Part shown: positions 1 to 5,875 of the stretch, one piece after another | How the letters are laid out: each line of letters begins with the position of its first letter | Numbering within the stretch: the first letter of the stretch is position 1 | Assembly (NCBI GenBank): GCA_017853455.1 | Contig: JAFMJM010000050.1 | Coordinates: 1-12,722, forward strand | Origin: Acidimicrobiia bacterium | GTDB lineage: Bacteria > Actinomycetota > Acidimicrobiia > IMCC26256 > PALSA-555 | Length of the DNA: 12,722 nt | Direction: 5' to 3' | Translations under genes and position numbers: made by a program | The notes under the pieces: model-generated | Told to the model about the DNA's origin: nothing | Database searches by the model: none | What the model saw: only the letters and a program-made list of their open reading frames with translations

Positions 1-412
1 GGGCGATCGGCACGAACTCGACGTCGAACGGGCCGATGCGGATGCGGTCGCCGTCGGCGACGGGGATCAGCTCGGTCCGCCCGAGCATGCCCGCCTCCTC
101 GATGCGGTTGCGGGCGAAGCCGAGGCACAGCGCCGAGCCGTAGACCGGCGCCGACACGTCGCGCAGGAGGTACGCCAGGGCGCCCACGTGGTCCTCGTGG
201 CCGTGGGTGAGCACGACGCCCTCGACCCGGTCGGCGTTTTCGCGCAGGTAGGTGAAGTCGGGCAGCACCAGGTCCACGCCGGGCATGTCGGCGTCGGGGA
301 ACATCAGCCCACAGTCGACGACGAGGATCCGCCCCTCGACCTCGAGGCAGAAGCAGTTGCGTCCGATCTCCCCCAGTCCGCCGAGGAAGACGATGCGGAC
401 CGGTGCTGCCAT
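1..412 (-). CDS. rnj: Ribonuclease J, N-terminal part (cut by window edge)
   Basis: This is the first 137 codons of RNase J, a metallo-beta-lactamase/beta-CASP ribonuclease with 5'-3' exonuclease and endonuclease activity in mRNA decay and rRNA maturation, acting in the cytoplasm. The protein opens with MAAPVRIVFLGGLGEIGRN, the usual glycine-rich first strand. The zinc-binding signature THGHEDHVGAL follows (H70, H72, D74, H75), and the downstream residues also fit the family. The beta-CASP and C-terminal domains lie beyond the left edge. The ATG at 412 fits the family N-terminus, although no good Shine-Dalgarno sequence precedes it. It starts 40 bases after the stop of the diiron-protein gene and could be cotranscribed with it. 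RNase J genes often lie just downstream of dapB/dapA in actinobacteria, which supports the call. Confidence 0.93.
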   Translation of the reverse strand, partial: MAAPVRIVFLGGLGEIGRNCFCLEVEGRILVVDCGLMFPDADMPGVDLVLPDFTYLRENADRVEGVVLTHGHEDHVGALAYLLRDVSAPVYGSALCLGFARNRIEEAGMLGRTELIPVADGDRIRIGPFDVEFVPIA

Positions 413-452
413 CGGGCGAGGCTACCGGCCGGGGCCGGGGACCCCGACCGGG

Positions 453-1565
453 TCAGACGGCCGCGCGGTCCTCGGCGACGGCGTCGAGCGAGCCGTACTC
501 CTCGGTGGTGTCGGCCCAGTCCTCGAACTGGATGACGCCGAGGTCCTCGAAGCGGTGCCGCAACCAGCCGTCGGCGGCGTCGAGCAGGCCGAGCTTCTTG
601 CAGTTGGGCACGATCTTGGAGAAGAGCATCCCCTGGAAGATGGGGCGGTCGGGAGCGTTCAGCGTGAACTGGACGGCCTCCTTGACGTCGACGCCCATCC
701 GCTCCCAGACCTCCTGCGTGAGGAACCGGTCGCGCATGCGCACCGCGGCCTCGAAGGCGAACTCCTGGCGCTCCCGGATCTCGGCGGCCGACAGCTGGGC
801 GTAGAACTCCTGGAGCGAGATGACCCCGAACGCCACGTGACGCGCCTCGTCGCTCATGACGTAGCGCAGGAGCTGCTTCAGCAGCGGCTCTGTGGTCAAT
901 TGGTGGATGAACCCGAACGACGCCAGCGCCAGACCCTCGACCATGATCTGCATGCCGAGGTAGGTCATGTCCCACCGGTTGTCGGCGATGATGTCGTCGA
1001 GCAGCAGCTTCAGGTGGGCGTTGATCGGGTAGTGCCCCGACAGCTTCTCGTCGAGGTAGCGGGCGAACACCTCGACGTGGCGGGCTTCGTCCATCACCTG
1101 GGTGGCGGCGTAGTACTTGGCGTCGATCCACGGCACGGTCTCGACGATCTGGGCGGTGCAGATGAGCGCGCCCTGCTCGCCGTGCATGAACTGCGAGAGG
1201 GTCCAGTTCTGCGTCTCCATGTGGAAGCGCGTCCAGTCGTCCTCGGTCCAGCCCTCGACCGGAGTTCCCGTGAGGTCCATCGAGCCGAAGATGCCCTCGT
1301 TCTGGATGCGGTTCGCCTCGACCACCGCCGCCTGGTCGACCTCGGTGTCCCAGGGCAGGTCGTCGGCGTTCCACTGCGACGTCTTGGCCTTCTCGTAGAG
1401 CTTCGACAGCGCCGGCCGACTGCGCTCGTAGTCCCAGGTGAAGATGGCGTCGGCGTCCGTGCGGACGGCGTGGACGACCGCGTCGACGTCGGTGTTGGTG
1501 ACCGCCAGGATGGCGTCGACGTCGTTGACGTCGCTGCGGCCGATCATCGTCTCGTTGGTGGTCAT
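453..1565 (-). CDS. Ferritin-like diiron protein (R2-like oxygenase/oxidase)
   Basis: A 370-residue soluble helical protein with the full ligand set of a class I ferritin-like diiron site. E130 lies in HGEQGAL, E160 and H163 in DEARHVEVF, E210 in VEGLAL, and E240 and H243 in DEARHVAF. The equal spacing of the two halves (E130 to E160, E210 to E240) is that of ribonucleotide-reductase R2, acyl-ACP desaturase and related monooxygenases. I cannot assign it to a characterised member. It lacks the arrangement I would expect of AurF-type N-oxygenases, and it is too long for a storage ferritin. An oxygen-activating role on a small organic substrate is inferred. Its ATG overlaps the stop of the upstream TetR gene (ATGA), and a perfect AGGAGG lies 4 bases before it, so it is probably cotranscribed with and controlled by that regulator. 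A substrate tethered to the neighbouring carrier protein is possible but unproven. Confidence 0.85.
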   Translation of the reverse strand: MTTNETMIGRSDVNDVDAILAVTNTDVDAVVHAVRTDADAIFTWDYERSRPALSKLYEKAKTSQWNADDLPWDTEVDQAAVVEANRIQNEGIFGSMDLTGTPVEGWTEDDWTRFHMETQNWTLSQFMHGEQGALICTAQIVETVPWIDAKYYAATQVMDEARHVEVFARYLDEKLSGHYPINAHLKLLLDDIIADNRWDMTYLGMQIMVEGLALASFGFIHQLTTEPLLKQLLRYVMSDEARHVAFGVISLQEFYAQLSAAEIRERQEFAFEAAVRMRDRFLTQEVWERMGVDVKEAVQFTLNAPDRPIFQGMLFSKIVPNCKKLGLLDAADGWLRHRFEDLGVIQFEDWADTTEEYGSLDAVAEDRAAV

Positions 1566-2191
1566 CGGTCCTCCTGCGGGTTGCCGGGGTCACGGTGCAC
1601 GGCGTGGGGGATGTGGGGGGTGTCGGTCAGGCCCGGGGCGACGAAGGTCGCCACGAGGTCGGCGACGGCGACCGGGTCGGCGACGTCGACGGGCGGGTTC
1701 GGGAACCAGCACAGGCAGAGGCCGAGGCGCACCGTCCAAGCCGCGACGCGGGTCGGGTCGGCGGCGAACCGGGCGAACGCCGGCGCCAACCGCTCGCCGG
1801 CGGCCACGAGGAGGCGGTCGCCGCCCTCGAACGCCAGGTGCGGGTGGAGCAGGTGGGGCTCGCGGTCGGCGACGGTCACGAGGGCCGGCTCGGTCGCGAC
1901 GAAGGCGGCACCGGTGAGGACGACGGCGGTGACGGCGTCGGCCAGGGTGGGCGCCGCGTCGGCGGCCGCCACGAGCCGCCCCACCAGCCGGTCGGCGGCG
2001 GCCTCGACCGCGGCGGCGACCAGGGCCCGCTTCGACGGGAACGACCGGTAGATCGTCGCCCGCGAGCAGCCCGCCTCGCGGGCGATGTCGTCGACGGTCA
2101 GCCCCGTGACCCCGGTCCGGGCGATGCAGGCGAGCACGGCGTCGGGCACCGGACGCGCCTCCACGGGTGCCGGCGGCGCCAGGGTCATCAC
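1562..2191 (-). CDS. TetR-family transcriptional regulator (upstream of diiron protein)
   Basis: A one-component repressor of about 208 residues. The N-terminal helix-turn-helix is clear at about residues 30-55 (GLTVDDIAREAGCSRATIYRSF), followed by a variable helical ligand-binding domain that gives no hint of the ligand. Two adjacent start codons are possible, GTG at 2191 and ATG at 2188. Neither has a convincing Shine-Dalgarno sequence, and a candidate promoter would place the transcript start at or next to them, so the message may be leaderless. The 3' end overlaps the diiron-protein start by ATGA, implying translational coupling and making that gene the likeliest target. An inverted repeat just upstream is a good candidate operator for autorepression. 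The family call is firm; the target and effector are inferred. Confidence 0.9.
   Translation of the reverse strand: MMTLAPPAPVEARPVPDAVLACIARTGVTGLTVDDIAREAGCSRATIYRSFPSKRALVAAAVEAAADRLVGRLVAAADAAPTLADAVTAVVLTGAAFVATEPALVTVADREPHLLHPHLAFEGGDRLLVAAGERLAPAFARFAADPTRVAAWTVRLGLCLCWFPNPPVDVADPVAVADLVATFVAPGLTDTPHIPHAVHRDPGNPQEDR
1570..1575 (-). promoter_or_regulatory. Strong Shine-Dalgarno of diiron-protein gene
   Basis: The minus strand reads AGGAGG followed by 4 bases and then the ATG at 1565. The site lies inside the end of the TetR coding region. It supports the chosen start, and with the ATGA overlap it suggests that the diiron protein is made efficiently from the same transcript. Confidence 0.7.
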
Positions 2192-2195
2192 GAGG

Positions 2196-2222
2196 TGAGA
2201 CGATAGCGCAGGATCTGTCTCA
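2196..2222. promoter_or_regulatory. Interrupted palindrome, candidate TetR operator
   Basis: TGAGAC (2196-2201) and GTCTCA (2217-2222) form a perfect 6-base inverted repeat. The arms continue inward as GAT and ATC with one extra base on one side, giving a 27-base nearly symmetric site. It fills the short gap between the thioesterase stop codon, which it overlaps, and the TetR start. It also overlaps the spacer and -10 of the candidate promoter. TetR-family repressors typically bind palindromes in this size range next to their own genes. Operator function is inference. Confidence 0.45.
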
Positions 2223-2229
2223 GTGTCCA
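2200..2229 (-). promoter_or_regulatory. Candidate sigma-70-type promoter for TetR/diiron gene pair
   Basis: On the minus strand TGGACA (2224-2229, five of six to TTGACA) is followed by an 18-base spacer and TATCGT (2200-2205, four of six to TATAAT). Transcription would begin within a few bases of the GTG/ATG start of the TetR gene, giving a leaderless or nearly leaderless mRNA, which is common in actinobacteria and agrees with the missing Shine-Dalgarno sequence. The match is good but short motifs occur by chance; no other part of the left cluster shows a comparable site. Confidence 0.4.
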
Positions 2230-3200
2230 GCGGCCCGGGGGTCGGCCAGGTCGACGATCTCCGCGATCCGGGCGGCCAGGCCCCCCACGTGGGGCGGGGA
2301 GAGCATCGTCAGGTGCTCCCCCGCCACCAGGCCGCCGGGCAGATCCCCCCAACCCGTGGCGGCACCCGACCCCGCCACCAGCAGGTGCCACACGGGGAAC
2401 GCCGCCGGACCGGGTCGGTAGCCCACGAGGGCCCGGACCCCGATGTCGGTGAAGGCGGCGAAGCGCCGGGGATCCTGCGACGGCGGGCCGGGGTCGCGGA
2501 TCAGGGCCCGACGCGGGAGGCGGTCCCACCACCCCGCCAGGCCGGACCGCCACCGGCGGAGCGCCGGGGGACGGGGCTGGAGCCAGAGCAGGACGGCGTC
2601 GAGCAGGACCACCACCGGCGACCCGCCGGCGGCGGCCAGACGGCGGCCCACCTCGAACGCCACCGCTCCCCCGGCCGAGTGCCCGACCAGGACCACGGGC
2701 CCCTCCGGGACCGCGCCCGTCAGCGCCGCCGCACCCCGGTCGGCCTGGGCGTCGATCGTCCGGTCGGGATCACCCACCGTGTGCAGCCCGTGGGCCTCGA
2801 CCACCCGGAACGGCTGGTCGTCGCCCAGCGTCCGCGCCAGCCACCGGAACGCCAGCGCCGTGCTCCCGGCACCGGGGAACGCCACGATCGGCGGCCGGGA
2901 GCCGGTCTCGGTCAGGACGACGACGTCGGACACCCGCGGCGCGAACGACGCGCGGGCGAGCGTCCGCAGGACCTCGGCGAGCGCCGCGGGCGTCGCGGCC
3001 TCGATCAGCTCGGTCGGCTCCAATTCGCCCCAGCCCAGGTCGGAGCAGCCGAGGGCGAGGTCGACCGCCGCGAGCGAGTCGAGCCCGAGCTCCCAGAGGT
3101 CGTCGTCGGGACCGACGGTCTCGAGCCGCAACGCGGTCGCGCAGAGGTGCACCACGTCGGCGAGCAGCGGATCCACCGTCGGTCGTGGTGCCTCGGGCAC
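2220..3200 (-). CDS. Free-standing carrier protein-thioesterase didomain
   Basis: A 326-residue protein with two domains. Residues about 8-85 are a phosphopantetheine carrier domain with the attachment motif LGLDSLAAVDL (S42). Residues about 100-320 are an alpha/beta-hydrolase thioesterase of the type that ends NRPS/PKS lines, with nucleophile S175 in GHSAGG, likely catalytic D201 after a beta strand (VVVLLDA), and H296 in GEHLTML. The triad therefore appears complete. The layout matches the tail of a megasynthase termination module, but no adenylation, condensation or ketosynthase domain is present in the window. It probably loads an acyl or aminoacyl group made elsewhere and releases it by hydrolysis or transfer; the substrate is unknown. 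A GTG start lies 2 bases after the upstream TetR stop, and the Shine-Dalgarno sequence is weak, so translation is probably coupled. The domains are certain, the pathway is not. Confidence 0.88.
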   Translation of the reverse strand: MPEAPRPTVDPLLADVVHLCATALRLETVGPDDDLWELGLDSLAAVDLALGCSDLGWGELEPTELIEAATPAALAEVLRTLARASFAPRVSDVVVLTETGSRPPIVAFPGAGSTALAFRWLARTLGDDQPFRVVEAHGLHTVGDPDRTIDAQADRGAAALTGAVPEGPVVLVGHSAGGAVAFEVGRRLAAAGGSPVVVLLDAVLLWLQPRPPALRRWRSGLAGWWDRLPRRALIRDPGPPSQDPRRFAAFTDIGVRALVGYRPGPAAFPVWHLLVAGSGAATGWGDLPGGLVAGEHLTMLSPPHVGGLAARIAEIVDLADPRAAGH

Positions 3201-3202
3201 GA

Positions 3203-3790
3203 TCAGACCGGCGTCCCGGCGATCAGCACGCCGCCGAGGAGCTCGTGACGAACCACGCCGCGCACGGCGTCGGGATCGTCGAGGTCGAGGGCGCCGGGGG
3301 TCGACATGATCGACAGCCCCAGCGACGCCACGTACCGCGCCGCGGCGTCGAGATCGACCCCGGGCCGCACGCGACCGGCCTCCGCCTCCCGACGGAGCCG
3401 GGGCCGGAGGAACGCCACGACGCCCTCGTGGATGCGGCCCTCCTCGGCGGTGATGAACGGCAACAGGCGCTCGGGCTCCGACACCAGGAGGTCCTGGAGG
3501 ACCGAGTGTCCGCGGATCCGGTGGTGGGCGTCGACCAGGGCCGTCTCGAGCACCGTCGCGAGATCGGGAGCGTCGGCCACCGCTGCCGCGAGCCCGGCGA
3601 AGAACCGCTCGAGCTCGCGCCCGACCATCGCCGCGAACAACTCGTCGCGCCCGCCCGGGAACAGGCGGTAGCAGGTCGCCCGCGACACCCCCGCCTCCCG
3701 GGCGACGTCCTCGACCGTCGTCTTGGCCAGACCGAACCGCGACACGGTGACGAACGCCGCCTCGAGCACCCGCTCGCGGTTGTCGACCAC
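3203..3790 (-). CDS. TetR-family transcriptional regulator (between dapB and thioesterase)
   Basis: A 195-residue repressor with the helix-turn-helix at about residues 22-46 (KTTVEDVAREAGVSRATCYRLF) and a helical ligand-binding domain. The open frame runs far upstream through dapB in another frame, but homology begins at VDNRERVLEAAF. I therefore start it at the GTG at 3790, 8 bases after the dapB stop, a size normal for the family. There is no room for a separate promoter or a clear Shine-Dalgarno sequence, so it is probably read from the dapB transcript. The carrier-thioesterase gene follows after 2 bases and is a likely partner or target. It differs clearly in sequence from the second TetR in this cluster, so the two are not a recent duplication. 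The ligand is unknown. Confidence 0.87.
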   Translation of the reverse strand: MVDNRERVLEAAFVTVSRFGLAKTTVEDVAREAGVSRATCYRLFPGGRDELFAAMVGRELERFFAGLAAAVADAPDLATVLETALVDAHHRIRGHSVLQDLLVSEPERLLPFITAEEGRIHEGVVAFLRPRLRREAEAGRVRPGVDLDAAARYVASLGLSIMSTPGALDLDDPDAVRGVVRHELLGGVLIAGTPV

Positions 3791-3798
3791 GGTCGTCG

Positions 3799-4590
3799 CT
3801 ACAGACCCAGCAGCGCGTCGAGCCCGATCGTGAGACCCGGCTTCTCGCGGACCGCCCGCACCGCCATCAACACCCCGGGCATGAACGACGACCGGTCGTA
3901 GGAGTCGTGCCGGATCGTCAGGGTCTGCCCGGTGGTGCCGAGGATGACCTCCTGGTGGGCGACCATGCCGCGCATCCGGACCGAGTGCACCCGGATCCCA
4001 CCCGGACCCTCGCCGCCGCGGGCGCCGTCGACCACCGTCTTCGTGGTGGGGTCGGGAGCCCAGTCCGCCGACGCCTCCGCCATGCGCTGGACCGTGAGCA
4101 TCGCGGTTCCCGACGGGGCGTCGACCTTCTCGTCGTGGTGGAGCTCGATCACCTCGGCGGTCTCGAAGTAGGGCGCCGCCAACTCGGCGAACCGCATCAT
4201 CAGCACGGCACCGATCGCGAAGTTGGGGGCGATGACCGCGTTGGCGGTGCTCGCCGCGAACCGCTCGGCGAACCGGGCGAGATCGGCGTCGGAGAACCCG
4301 GTCGTCCCGACCACCGCGTGGACCCCGTGGTCGGCGCACCAGTCGAGGTTGACGCGGGCGGCGTCGGCGACGGTGAAGTCGACGACGACCTCCGCCCCGG
4401 CGGCGACCAGCGCGTCGGCGGAGGACGCGACCTGCACGCCGGCGACGGGGATGCCGAGCTGCTGGAGGTCGATCCCGGCGTGGTACGGGTCGACCGCCGC
4501 CACCAGGTCGCACCCCGGATCGGCGGCCACGGCCGCGCAGACCGTCGCCCCCATCCGCCCCGCCGCTCCGAAGACTCCCACCCGGATCAT
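3799..4590 (-). CDS. dapB: 4-hydroxy-tetrahydrodipicolinate reductase
   Basis: DapB reduces 4-hydroxy-tetrahydrodipicolinate with NAD(P)H in diaminopimelate/lysine synthesis, feeding peptidoglycan. The 263-residue length is typical. The N-terminal Rossmann motif VGVFGAAGRMG (residues 4-14) binds the cofactor. VGTTGF (94-99) and APNFAIG (121-127) are conserved. The substrate/catalytic segment ELHHDEKVDAPSGTA (149-163) supplies H151, H152 and K155, and FMPGV lies near the C-terminus. It starts at an ATG 10 bases after the M16 peptidase stop, with no strong Shine-Dalgarno sequence, consistent with operon transcription. In many actinobacteria dapA follows close by. Here it is followed instead by a TetR gene, and dapA is not in the window. 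Confidence 0.97.
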   Translation of the reverse strand: MIRVGVFGAAGRMGATVCAAVAADPGCDLVAAVDPYHAGIDLQQLGIPVAGVQVASSADALVAAGAEVVVDFTVADAARVNLDWCADHGVHAVVGTTGFSDADLARFAERFAASTANAVIAPNFAIGAVLMMRFAELAAPYFETAEVIELHHDEKVDAPSGTAMLTVQRMAEASADWAPDPTTKTVVDGARGGEGPGGIRVHSVRMRGMVAHQEVILGTTGQTLTIRHDSYDRSSFMPGVLMAVRAVREKPGLTIGLDALLGL

Positions 4591-4600
4591 GGGAGTGAGG

Positions 4601-5875
4601 CTAGACCGCGGCTCCGGCGAGATCGGCCTCGGTGACCGGACCCACGGCGGCGAGGGTCCGGGGGGCGCCGCGCAGGACCCGGTCGACCACGCGGGCCACG
4701 TCGGTGGCGGTGACGGCGTCGAAGCGGGCCACCACCTCGTCGAGCGTCGGGACCTCGCCGTGGGTGAGGAGGGACTGGCCGATCCGGTTCATGCGGCTCG
4801 ACGAGCTCTCGAGCGACACCGCCGCCGATCCGACGATGTGCCCCTTCGCGAGGTCGAGCTCGCGGTCGCTCACCCCGCCGTCGGCCACGAGCCGGTCGAT
4901 CTGGGCGTGGAGCACCTCGAGGAGCTCGCCGACCCGCTCGGGCGCCGTGCCGGCGTAGATCCCGAGCGCACCGGTCTCGGCGTAGGCCGCCCGGAACGAG
5001 TACACGGAGTAGGCGAGGCCCCGCTGCTCGCGCACCTCCTGGAACAGCCGTGACGCCATGCCCCCGCCGAGCACCTGGTTGAGCACCCCGAAGGCGTAGC
5101 GGTCGGGGTCGTCGAGGGCGAGCGCGCGGGTGCCCAGCACGAGGTGCACCTGCTCGAGGTCGTCCTCCACCACCGCCAGCGACTCGGGTCCGGGCTCGCC
5201 GTCGTGGAGCAGTCGGGCGGGACGGGCCGGACCGTCGTGGATCCGCAGGGCGTCCTCGACCAGCGCGACGACCCCGTCGTGGTCGACGTTGCCGGCGGCG
5301 GCGACCACCAGGTTGTCGGGCTGGTAGTGCGTGCGGTGGTAGTCCGCGATGCGCTCGCGGGGCATCCCCTCGATCGTCTCGCGGGTCCCGACGATCTCAC
5401 GACCGATCGGGTGCCCTGGGAAGACCGCACCCGCGAACGCGTCGACGACGAGGTCGTCGGGGTCGTCGTCGCGGGTGCGGATCTCCTCGAGGATCACCTT
5501 GCGCTCCGACTCCACCTCGTCGGGCCGCAGGGCCGGCGACCAGACGATGTCGGAGAGGATGTCGACCGCCAGCGGCAGGTCGCGGTCGGGCACCCGGACG
5601 TAGAACGACGTCAACTCGTGGGAGGTGAAGGCGTTCATGTCGCCGCCGACCGACTCGACCGCCTCGGCGATCTCGGCGGCCGACCGGCGGTCGGTGCCCT
5701 TGAAGAGCAGGTGCTCCAGGAAATGGCTGGCTCCGGCGAGCGCGTCGGGTTCGTCGCGCGCGCCGGAGCCCACCCAGAATCCCACCGATGCCGACCGGAG
5801 GGTCGGCATGGCCTCGGTGACGACCCGGACCCCCGACGCGAGTCGGGAGGTACGGATCGGTTCGCGGTCGGTCAG
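4601..5875 (-). CDS. M16-family zinc metallopeptidase (PepR/YmxG-like)
   Basis: A processing-peptidase-like metalloprotease of the insulinase/M16 family, the usual neighbour of pnp in actinobacteria. The inverted zinc motif HFLEH (positions 51-55 from the proposed start), followed about 75 residues later by VILEEI holding the third ligand, marks the catalytic N-terminal domain. The C-terminal domain carries the conserved R...Y segment QRGLAYSVYS. The first ATG (5809) would remove the family's opening strand. Upstream, in frame, the sequence reads TSRLASGVRVVTEAMPTLRS, which clearly belongs to the family. There is no in-frame ATG, GTG or TTG there, so I extend to a CTG at 5875 that overlaps the pnp stop as CTGA, giving 424 residues. 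The native substrate is unknown. The family call is firm and the exact start is not. Confidence 0.9.
   Translation of the reverse strand: MTDREPIRTSRLASGVRVVTEAMPTLRSASVGFWVGSGARDEPDALAGASHFLEHLLFKGTDRRSAAEIAEAVESVGGDMNAFTSHELTSFYVRVPDRDLPLAVDILSDIVWSPALRPDEVESERKVILEEIRTRDDDPDDLVVDAFAGAVFPGHPIGREIVGTRETIEGMPRERIADYHRTHYQPDNLVVAAAGNVDHDGVVALVEDALRIHDGPARPARLLHDGEPGPESLAVVEDDLEQVHLVLGTRALALDDPDRYAFGVLNQVLGGGMASRLFQEVREQRGLAYSVYSFRAAYAETGALGIYAGTAPERVGELLEVLHAQIDRLVADGGVSDRELDLAKGHIVGSAAVSLESSSSRMNRIGQSLLTHGEVPTLDEVVARFDAVTATDVARVVDRVLRGAPRTLAAVGPVTEADLAGAAV

Noticed and set aside
413..452. A GC hairpin between the diiron gene and RNase J as a terminator
   Set aside because: About 7 pairs with a wobble and no U-run; it is too weak in this base composition to call, and read-through is likely.
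252..2051. A 599-codon plus-strand open frame opposite the diiron and TetR genes
   Set aside because: The opposite strand carries clear diiron-ligand and helix-turn-helix motifs; the plus frame has no family-like sequence.
3791..4513. An upstream extension of the first TetR frame through dapB
   Set aside because: The extension is Arg/Gly-rich shadow sequence of dapB; TetR homology begins only at the GTG at 3790.
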